NCBI GenBank assembly: GCA_002887195.1
Contig: PJAB01000631.1
Span: 1-22,856, forward strand
DNA length: 22,856 bases
Source: Chrysochromulina parva
Taxonomy: Eukaryota; Haptophyta; Prymnesiales; Chrysochromulinaceae
Reading direction: 5' to 3'
Shown: piece by piece, positions 1 through 6,274 of the stretch
Numbering within the stretch: the stretch's first letter is position 1
Layout: every line of letters begins with the position of its first letter
Translations under genes and position numbers: made by a program
The notes under the pieces: generated by a model
Told to the model about the DNA's origin: nothing
Seen by the model: the letters and a program-made list of their open reading frames with translations, nothing else
Databases searched by the model: none

Positions 1-1
1 C

Positions 2-142
2 GCGATGCCGATGGTACAGTCCATGCTCGCCACTGCGGAGGAGACGTGGTCGCGCGCGCAGGCGCAGCTCGCCGGCGGCGCACGCTCGAGTCGCACAAGC
101 GACGAAGACGCGGCCGACGATACTTCGGATCGGTGTGAATAG
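2..142 (+). CDS. 3' end of an unidentified protein (5' end outside window)
   Basis: An open frame enters from the left edge and stops at TAG 140-142, giving 46 residues. The end is polar and acidic (…SSRTSDEDAADDTSDRCE), typical of a disordered C-terminal tail. It is convergent with the Tudor-domain gene, the two stop codons being only about 50 bp apart, which fits a compact genome with tail-to-tail genes. Nothing identifies the family. The frame is short enough to be chance, but its composition looks more like protein than the other two frames on this strand, one of which is Arg-rich. Low to moderate confidence that it is coding. Confidence 0.35.
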   Translation, partial: AMPMVQSMLATAEETWSRAQAQLAGGARSSRTSDEDAADDTSDRCE

Positions 143-191
143 GCCGAATTCCTCCCCACCGAAGAGCTTGGGTAATTGCACGCCCTGCCCC

Positions 192-3158
192 TCACTGCGA
201 CTGCGACTCCGACGACGAGAAGAGCATCACCGCGTACTTCGTCGCCACGTCCTTGATCACATCCTTCCATGAGAGCAGCGGTTGCTTGAGGGTGGCCTCG
301 AGGTCGAGCCGCAGCACCTTGAGGGTGACGTGGCTGCCCAGTCGATCGAGCGCCCGCGTCACTTCGCGCGCGAGCAGCTCGCCATCGAGCGCCAAGGCTG
401 GGCCAGTAGCGAGCTCTGCGAGTTCGGTTGGCGATGCCACAGCGAGTGTAGCTGGGGCATCTGGAGCAGCTGGGGCAGCCGCCGCAGCAGCAGGCACGGG
501 CAACGGTTGCGGTGGTGGCGCAGGCTCTGCTGCAGGCAGCGGCGGCGGCGGCGTGGGCTCTGCCACCTGCGCAGCCGCAGCAGCAGGCACTGTTGCCGCG
601 TCCGCGTTCGACTTGACGGCTGCAACGTCACGCAGCGCCTCTTCCAATAAAGATGCTGCCAGCAGCAGGCCTGCACCCGTACCGGCGCCCGCGTGAGTCT
701 CAGCTAGCCGGGCGAGCACCCTCGCTGCCTCCGCCACGACCGCTGCCGCCTTCACCTCCTCCGCGGCTGCCTTCACCTCGGCATTCGACGCCACCGCCTT
801 GCCTGCTGCCATCGGGACCGCCTGGACCGCATGAGCGTACTGCAGGATGGGGCCGAGTGAGCTGCGTAGAAAAGCGGTCTGGAGGCGCACGATGGAGGCG
901 GTGCGCGCGGCGGCAGCGGCCCCATGTGCGCGCGAGGGCGGCTGCAGCCAGCCGACCAGCTGTGCAAAGCTCTGAGGCAGGCAGTCGCTGCTAGTGCCAT
1001 CGGCAGCGTCTCCCTTGGACGCGCCCTTGCCGCGTGCGAGTTCGGAGGCAGAGGCCACGCCGAGCAGAGCGCCGAGCACCGCCACGTGCAGCGGCGAGTC
1101 AGCTGCAAGGCTCTCCAAGAAACGCTCCTCGAATGCCGGTGCCCCGAGCGCCTCAGTCCATGTCGCCTGCAGTGCACGCCCGAGCGACGATGCAGCGAGC
1201 GCGGCGGCAGCGGCACCATCGCAGCCCAGCACTGCGGAGCCCACTGCGAAGTCGCCCTCAGCTCTTACGCCCATCGGGCAGCCAGCCGTGGTTGCAGCGG
1301 CGGATGTGGACGCGGATCGTTCCGAAGAGCCTCCGTGCAGCGTACGCGCCAGTGGAGGCGTCGCGGCCGGGGCTAGAGCCACGAGCAGCGCCGCCGCCAC
1401 CGCGCGCGCGGGAATGCGCTCGCACACCGTTGCTCCCGCAACGGAGCGCGCCAACGCCTCGTCAGTGGCGAGGCTGCGAAGCGCACGCGGGTCGAGAGTC
1501 TGCAGCTTCGGCGCGATCGCACGAAGCAGGTTGAGGGCGCGCTCAGCCCGCGGGGCGTCGGGCGGCGCAGGCGAGGCGGAGGCGTCGACGAGTGCGGTGA
1601 GGACTGCCGCGGCGTCGGCATGGCCGCCACCACCGCCGCTGCCGCCCTTGCGACCCGCCTTGCCGTCGAGGCCACCCTTGCCTGGCAGCTCTTCCAGCAC
1701 GCCACACGCCGCACGTAGCGCAGCAAGCGCACTCAGATGCTCGGCAGCGGGGCGGTGGGGCTGGAGCGCATGGTGCCAGATGGCACCGAGCATCATACCG
1801 CCTTGCTGGCGCTGCTGCTGGCGCAGCAGGCTGGCGAGCGCGCCGAGCTTCACAGGCAGAGCGTCGACGCACTCCGCCTCGTCGTCCTCCCCACGCCCTC
1901 GCCCACCGGCTGCGTCAGCCTCGGCGTCGCTGTCGTCCTCGCTGCCAGACTCGTGCGCGCCGCCCGCGCTGCCCACGCCGCTCGAGATGAGGCGAAGCAG
2001 CGTCGAGGACGCGGCACGCCCACAAGTTACGTCGGAGCCAAACAGCATGGCGCACGCGGCGCCGAGGGCGTCGATCGCGACACTGTCGGGCACGCCAAGC
2101 GCGCCGGCCACGCCGGCCCCGGTCGCGCCCGTTGCGGTGGTCACGCCGGCAGCTGCGGACGGCGGCACAGCGGCTGCGCGCGCGAGGAGCGGTGGCCAAT
2201 CGTTGAGCCGAGCGCTACGGCATGGCGTCGCTTCCGCCCCAGCAGCCTCCGCCGCGGCCTTGCCTACCGCAGCCTTGCCCGCCGCGGCCTTGCCCGCCGC
2301 GACCTTGCCTACCGCAGCCTTGCCCGCTGCGGCCTCGCCTACCGCAGCCTTGCCCGCTGCGGCCTTGCTCGCAACGGCGGGTGCCGTTGCTGCACTTGAC
2401 GTGGCGTCAGCCCCAGTGGCCTCCGCCGCCGCCACCGCTGCCTTGGCCGCCTCCACGGCAGACTCCGACGCAGGCCGCCACACCTCCGTGGATAGCGTAA
2501 GGTGCTCCTCGAGGCCATCGGCGATGTACTCGACCGTGTGTCTGACCGTCTCCGCGTCGAAGCGCAGAACCTGTGCAACATACCACTCGTCGTCGAGCGG
2601 CCAGTGTACCTCGATATGCAGACCAACGAGTGATGCGCCACCCATTTGTAGAGGTGTCGTCAAGGCAGCCGCCGCTGCCGCTGGTGGCGTACGCGCACGC
2701 TTGCGCCCGGACGGCAGTGACTGGGCCGCTTTGTCTGCCTTGCGTTCGTGCTTCTCCCGCTTGACAGGCACAAGCGCCTCCTTGGTGGCGGACGCTGCGG
2801 ATTTGGCCTTCTTTACGGCGTGGTTCTCATCACCAGATGGGTCAAAGTACCTCGACTTCGAGGAAGAAGTCGATGCCTTGGCGGGCACGGAGGTATCTTC
2901 CTCCCAGCGCAGCACGCCTGCGGCCTCATCATCGGCAAGCGAATGCCACTTGGTCTCGCCATCGTCGTATGTCACAAGGTGGTGATCATCGATCGCGGAC
3001 CAGTCACGGATCACCCCACCGTACCACTTGCTGTTGTCGAAGAGCACGCTCACTCGCTTGCCCTTGACCTCAGGCCCGAAATATTTCATCGTATTCTTTG
3101 ACTTGGTGCGCGAGCTCTGGAGCGTATCGCGGCGCGAGGAGCGGCATGGGCTGGACAT
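192..3158 (-). CDS. Twin Tudor-like domain protein with Lys/Ala repeat tail and DEK_C-like C-terminus
   Basis: An uninterrupted 988-codon frame from ATG 3156-3158; an alternative ATG at 3087-3089 directly precedes the first domain. Residues about 26-86 (VSVLFDNSKWYGGVI, then a TYDDGE turn) and 177-229 (IEVHWPLDDEWYVAQVLRFD, ending in TEVWRP) look like two Tudor-like barrels of the kind found in plant PDS5 and Trithorax-type proteins, which bind methylated histones or contact chromatin. Basic linkers (KREKHERK, GRKRAR) could be nuclear localisation signals. An Ala/Gly/Lys pentapeptide repeat resembling histone H1 tails follows, then a long Ala-rich, probably helical region. The last about 60 residues (EVTRALDRLGSHVTLKVLRL, LSWKDVIKDV) fit the DEK_C fold, a small DNA-binding helical domain. 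The likely role is a nuclear chromatin adaptor. The Tudor calls are fairly secure, DEK_C is tentative, and the specific function is unknown. The frame extends further upstream but is unlikely to be translated there. Confidence 0.75.
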   Translation of the reverse strand: MSSPCRSSRRDTLQSSRTKSKNTMKYFGPEVKGKRVSVLFDNSKWYGGVIRDWSAIDDHHLVTYDDGETKWHSLADDEAAGVLRWEEDTSVPAKASTSSSKSRYFDPSGDENHAVKKAKSAASATKEALVPVKREKHERKADKAAQSLPSGRKRARTPPAAAAAALTTPLQMGGASLVGLHIEVHWPLDDEWYVAQVLRFDAETVRHTVEYIADGLEEHLTLSTEVWRPASESAVEAAKAAVAAAEATGADATSSAATAPAVASKAAAGKAAVGEAAAGKAAVGKVAAGKAAAGKAAVGKAAAEAAGAEATPCRSARLNDWPPLLARAAAVPPSAAAGVTTATGATGAGVAGALGVPDSVAIDALGAACAMLFGSDVTCGRAASSTLLRLISSGVGSAGGAHESGSEDDSDAEADAAGGRGRGEDDEAECVDALPVKLGALASLLRQQQRQQGGMMLGAIWHHALQPHRPAAEHLSALAALRAACGVLEELPGKGGLDGKAGRKGGSGGGGGHADAAAVLTALVDASASPAPPDAPRAERALNLLRAIAPKLQTLDPRALRSLATDEALARSVAGATVCERIPARAVAAALLVALAPAATPPLARTLHGGSSERSASTSAAATTAGCPMGVRAEGDFAVGSAVLGCDGAAAAALAASSLGRALQATWTEALGAPAFEERFLESLAADSPLHVAVLGALLGVASASELARGKGASKGDAADGTSSDCLPQSFAQLVGWLQPPSRAHGAAAAARTASIVRLQTAFLRSSLGPILQYAHAVQAVPMAAGKAVASNAEVKAAAEEVKAAAVVAEAARVLARLAETHAGAGTGAGLLLAASLLEEALRDVAAVKSNADAATVPAAAAAQVAEPTPPPPLPAAEPAPPPQPLPVPAAAAAAPAAPDAPATLAVASPTELAELATGPALALDGELLAREVTRALDRLGSHVTLKVLRLDLEATLKQPLLSWKDVIKDVATKYAVMLFSSSESQSQ
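2257..2376 (-). repeat. 15-bp coding minisatellite, 8 units, encoding (A-A-x-G-K)n
   Basis: On the + strand eight imperfect 15-bp units follow one another (consensus GCCTTGCCCGCCGCG, alternating with GCCTTGCCTACCGCA). On the coding strand each unit gives Ala-Ala/Val-Gly-Lys-Ala pentapeptides. The period of 15 keeps the frame, so copy number can vary without breaking the Tudor/DEK_C protein. The peptide resembles the Lys/Ala-rich tails of linker histones. Confidence 0.9.
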
Positions 3159-3628
3159 CGTGAAAGGCCGCTGAATGGTCCAGTAGGATAGGCAAATCGC
3201 CGCGCCCTGGCGGGAACTCCCGGACTGTGAAGTCATGTGAAGTGTGAACTGAAAGTCTCTCGCTGGCTTGATAAACTCGCTGTAATGGCTGTTGCGTACT
3301 TGGGATAAGTATTGTATCCATAGCCAATAATATTCTACGTCCGTATGGATCTGTAGTCCGTATAACGAAATACATGATCGATGTCGAATGTCCGTAACAC
3401 AAACCGAACACCGTCGCATGTGTGCAAGTCCGTGGTGCAGATGTTGGGAATGCTCGATAAAGCGTTTGTGTCACCTTAAATCACATCCACCTTGAATCAC
3501 CGCGTGTATATCGACCGCACGATGTAATGTGGCACGATGTAATGTGGTGACTTCTGACCCGCGCCAAGGTGCTGCCAGGTCGCCAAAGGACCCTTGAAGA
3601 CCCATGCCGAATCAGCAAACAGCACAGA
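3159..3628. other. Intergenic region: promoter of Tudor gene and 3' flank of methyltransferase
   Basis: About 470 bp between two genes on the minus strand. It is visibly less GC-rich than the flanking coding DNA. It should hold the 5' UTR and promoter of the Tudor/DEK_C gene and the 3' UTR of the methyltransferase gene. The only structure I see is a perfect 15-bp tandem duplication (listed separately). No convincing gene or RNA was found. Confidence 0.6.
3517..3546. repeat. Perfect 15-bp tandem duplication
   Basis: GCACGATGTAATGTG occurs twice head-to-tail (3517-3531 and 3532-3546). It lies about 360 bp upstream of the chosen Tudor-gene start and 80 bp beyond the methyltransferase stop. It could be a duplicated regulatory element or a slippage product. 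Confidence 0.9.
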
Positions 3629-4600
3629 TCATTTCTTCAACCACCTGCTCGCATCAATCTTGGGCGGTTCGGAACTCTTGCCTTTGGTCGCCTCGACAAC
3701 GAAGAGTGGGTTATCTGTGCGCGGCCCCTGCGGAGACGCATTGTAGATGCGTGCTGGCGCTGCCCATCCGCCCGAGTAGTGGAAATAGGCAGCGATGACG
3801 AGGCAATGCTGCAAGTCGGACTGCTGCAGCCACATGGCGATGGCCTTCGAGGGGAAGCATCTGTTGGACTGCGAGAGGATGAACTGGCCGCCGGGCTTGA
3901 GGACACGGTTGACCTCTCGGAAGACGTCGAGCGGATGGATCAGGTAATCCACCGACACGACGCAGGTGACCACGTCAAACGACTCGTCTTCGTAGGGCAG
4001 CTTGGGGTCCACGTTGAGATTCTTTGGCGTGAAGTCGCTCAGCTGCTTGTTTGCGCCAAGCTCAAGAGCGTTCATACCGGTGCCTGAGATTCGGCTCATC
4101 GTCTTCGGAAAGTCGGTGGGGTAGTGCGATACCCACGACGAGCAGATATCGAGTATGGAGCTGCCATTCGCAACGTTGTTCTTGTAGTAATTCGTGAGCG
4201 AGCGCACGGCACCCTCGTCGATGTGATAGCCGAGTCGTGGCATCGAGTAAAAGTCCTCATCGTCTGTCTCATCCTGCCTCCGAAATGCAGCGGGCGGAAA
4301 CGGATACTCCTCTGGCCACGGACCATTTGCATTGTACAACTTGTCCGAGAGATCCACGATAGGAAACTTCATGCCGACGTCCGCCTCAACGAATCGCCTC
4401 ACTGGCACCTGTTGTCCCTTGTAATCACCCGACGTGATTGTAATCACTTCGTCCACCGAGCCGAAGACAGCCGGATCAGTCTGAGCCAGCTTTGAAAGAA
4501 AAGATCCCATCGCTTTGACCGTTGGAGCTCGACGATGGGCCGCATAGCTGGCAGCTATGCGCCCACTCCATGCGAGCGTGGACACGACCGCCACGTTCAT
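3629..4600 (-). CDS. Class I SAM-dependent methyltransferase (Methyltransf_11-like)
   Basis: A 323-residue frame from ATG 4598-4600, with a second in-frame ATG at 4508-4510 (Met31). Residues 1-30 are rich in Ala, Ser and Arg with almost no acidic residues, which could be an organelle presequence and favours the longer form. The catalytic part holds a motif I variant at residues 149-161 (ILDICSSWVSHYP), the post-motif LPYEDESFDVV at 201-211, and the diagnostic FREVNRVLKPGGQFILS at 227-243, which is typical of UbiE/type-11 methyltransferases. Motif I lacks the usual Gly-x-Gly, so SAM binding must tolerate the change or this is a divergent subfamily. The substrate cannot be told. The gene is divergent from the Ser-Pro-rich membrane protein gene, with 142 bp between starts. 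Confidence 0.85.
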   Translation of the reverse strand: MNVAVVSTLAWSGRIAASYAAHRRAPTVKAMGSFLSKLAQTDPAVFGSVDEVITITSGDYKGQQVPVRRFVEADVGMKFPIVDLSDKLYNANGPWPEEYPFPPAAFRRQDETDDEDFYSMPRLGYHIDEGAVRSLTNYYKNNVANGSSILDICSSWVSHYPTDFPKTMSRISGTGMNALELGANKQLSDFTPKNLNVDPKLPYEDESFDVVTCVVSVDYLIHPLDVFREVNRVLKPGGQFILSQSNRCFPSKAIAMWLQQSDLQHCLVIAAYFHYSGGWAAPARIYNASPQGPRTDNPLFVVEATKGKSSEPPKIDASRWLKK

Positions 4601-4742
4601 TGTCGAACTTGGAGCACGTCAAGAAATGGTGAAACGACCGTCGCAGAACTATCGAGCCACGACGGAGCGAGAAGCCAGCTCGGTGCAGTTCCGTTCACAC
4701 CGCGTGATTTCGCGCCACCGGGCAGACTTCGCGCGAACGCGA
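4601..4742. promoter_or_regulatory. Divergent intergenic region between methyltransferase and membrane-protein genes
   Basis: These 142 bp separate two oppositely oriented start codons, so they probably contain both promoters. No clear TATA box or shared motif is visible. The open frame on the + strand continues upstream of 4743, but the hydrophobic signal begins at the Met at 4743, so the upstream part is taken as non-coding. Confidence 0.4.
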
Positions 4743-5639
4743 ATGCTGCGGGACGCGATGGTTCTCGTCATTTTGGCGGCGCTAGTAGTCATAGGGCAAT
4801 GCTCGCCCCCGTCGCCGTCAGCGCCCCCGTCAGCGCCCCTGACATGCACAAACACTTGTACTTGGAGCGGCGACGGCGATTGCGACGACGGAGGCGCTGG
4901 CGCCGAGGTAAACCCTGGATCCGGGATCATATTGTGCCCCCTTTGCACAGATTGCTCAGATTGTGGGCCTCGGGCAGGGTGCAATGTCAGCATCTCGCCG
5001 CCGCCACCACCATCGCCTTTGCCATGTGCGGCCACAGATTGCGAAGATACCTGCTTGTATAACTCCGACAATGAGTGCGATGATGGTGGCCCGGGGTCGG
5101 AGTATGCCGTATGCGGACGTTGCACTGACTGCGTAGACTGCGGTCCATGCCTTAGTCCATGCCCCTCGCTGCCTCCGCCTTCGCCGTTTGGTCCTCCGCC
5201 GCCGCCCTCACTGCCTCCCCCGCCTCCACCGCCATCACCTCCGCCCTCTCCGCCTCCCTCTCCTCAGCCTTCACCACCACCATCTCCACCCCCGTCTCCG
5301 CCGCCCTCGCCGCCTCCTTCGCCGCCCCCGCCGTCACCTCCTCCTCCATCGCCACCACCATTGCTCACAGCAGTTCCAACGTCCACGTTGGCGGCGGCCG
5401 GCGGCTTAGTCCTCGTGATCGTCCTCAGTGCTACGGTCGTGGTCTACCTGCGCTGCTTCCGCAAGCCTGGCAAGCGCAAGGCCAAACACTCCAACAAAAC
5501 GTCCAGGTCGAGGGCGGAGGCTGCCATGGACGAGAGCGACTTTGGCGGCGGTGGCTTTGACATGGAGATGAACGAGGCGGCCATCGCCGCAGCTAAGTCG
5601 TCGAACGAGAACTCGGGTCCAAGGGGTGATACAATTTGA
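4743..5639 (+). CDS. Single-pass surface protein with two Cys-rich CDDGG modules and Ser-Pro stalk
   Basis: A 298-residue protein starting at ATG 4743, chosen because it gives a clean signal peptide (residues 1-20, hydrophobic core MVLVILAALVVIG). Two homologous cysteine modules follow at about 35-80 and 95-140, each with the pattern C-x3-C, then GDCDDGG or NECDDGG, and ending in a C-x2-DC-x2-CGP cluster. They are separated by a short proline run. Residues about 140-206 are Ser-(Pro)3-5 repeats as in extensin/pherophorin-type hydroxyproline-rich glycoproteins, probably O-glycosylated. A transmembrane segment at 215-237 (GLVLVIVLSATVVVYL) is followed by a basic stop-transfer and a 60-residue cytoplasmic tail. 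The predicted topology is extracellular N-terminus and cytosolic C-terminus, suggesting a cell-surface or scale-vesicle glycoprotein. The function of the Cys module is unknown to me. Confidence 0.85.
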   Translation: MLRDAMVLVILAALVVIGQCSPPSPSAPPSAPLTCTNTCTWSGDGDCDDGGAGAEVNPGSGIILCPLCTDCSDCGPRAGCNVSISPPPPPSPLPCAATDCEDTCLYNSDNECDDGGPGSEYAVCGRCTDCVDCGPCLSPCPSLPPPSPFGPPPPPSLPPPPPPPSPPPSPPPSPQPSPPPSPPPSPPPSPPPSPPPPSPPPPSPPPLLTAVPTSTLAAAGGLVLVIVLSATVVVYLRCFRKPGKRKAKHSNKTSRSRAEAAMDESDFGGGGFDMEMNEAAIAAAKSSNENSGPRGDTI

Positions 5640-6112
5640 GCGCGAGAAGGGAAGGAGGTGAGGCGAGACGAGCGTCGCGCCGCCCGACCTTAGGCCTGCC
5701 GAGGCCCCAGGGCACGGCGACCACGCTGAGCTCACCCGTCACCGACACGGGCGGCCCGTCAACGATGGGTGTCGTAAGAGCGCCAAGATGAGCGCGCGAA
5801 GCAACCATGCCGATATGGGAGTCAGAGCACGGTGACAACGTCCGACTGGTGGAGGCCAAGACCATTTGCCTATCCGGCTCTTCGCGAACGTCTTTTTTTT
5901 CCTAAAGCCGCCTCGAGGTACCGCCGTAGCGCGTACTAGGCCCGAAGGCGTTAGAGCATCTTCCATCTATAGTTCCTGTAGACCATTACGTAAGTTCTAG
6001 GGAGTCGCCGTAAGTTCTAGGGGAGTTGTCTCCATGTGGGCCGTTGCATGATTGTAGTGCCTTTGTGCGGGCTTGGGCTCTTGCTTGCTTGTTTGGGAAG
6101 CAAGCAAGTTTT

Positions 6113-6144
<32 letters not shown>

Positions 6145-6274
6145 TTGGGCTCTTGGGCTTGGGGTCACTATCGCATATGAAAAAACTTACAATCGAGACC
6201 ACGTGTGCACATCGACTCGCGTGCCACATCGGCGGCGTCGGAGCGTCGGCTGCCTGACGACCGTGACGAGCTCG
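5640..6274. other. Intergenic region upstream of AsnRS
   Basis: 635 bp between two genes on the plus strand, carrying the 3' flank of the membrane-protein gene and the 5' region of the AsnRS gene. It includes a T8 run near 5893 and a TTGC microsatellite with inverted and direct repeats at 6081-6149 (listed separately). No supported gene. Confidence 0.6.
6081..6149. repeat. TTGC microsatellite with inverted and direct repeats in AsnRS 5' region
   Basis: Seven perfect TTGC units occupy 6113-6140. Just before them, AAGCAAGCAAG (about 6098-6108) is the reverse complement of the array and could pair with it as a hairpin. The 17-mer TTGCTTGCTTGTTTGGG occurs at 6081-6097 and again at 6133-6149. The element ends about 125 bp before the AsnRS start codon, so it lies in the promoter or 5' UTR. 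Confidence 0.9.

Noticed and set aside
994..2985. 663-codon open frame on the + strand, opposite the Tudor/DEK_C gene
   Set aside because: Ser/Ala/Arg low-complexity translation with no domain. It is the mirror of an Ala-rich coding strand in GC-rich DNA, where antisense stops are rare. The minus frame has recognisable Tudor domains.
6026..6274. In-frame N-terminal extension of AsnRS that would look like a hydrophobic signal (Leu/Ala/Cys-rich)
   Set aside because: The hydrophobic stretch is the translation of the TTGC microsatellite, and the docking domain has a natural start at Met 6275. Kept only as a possibility if transcripts show an earlier ATG in use.
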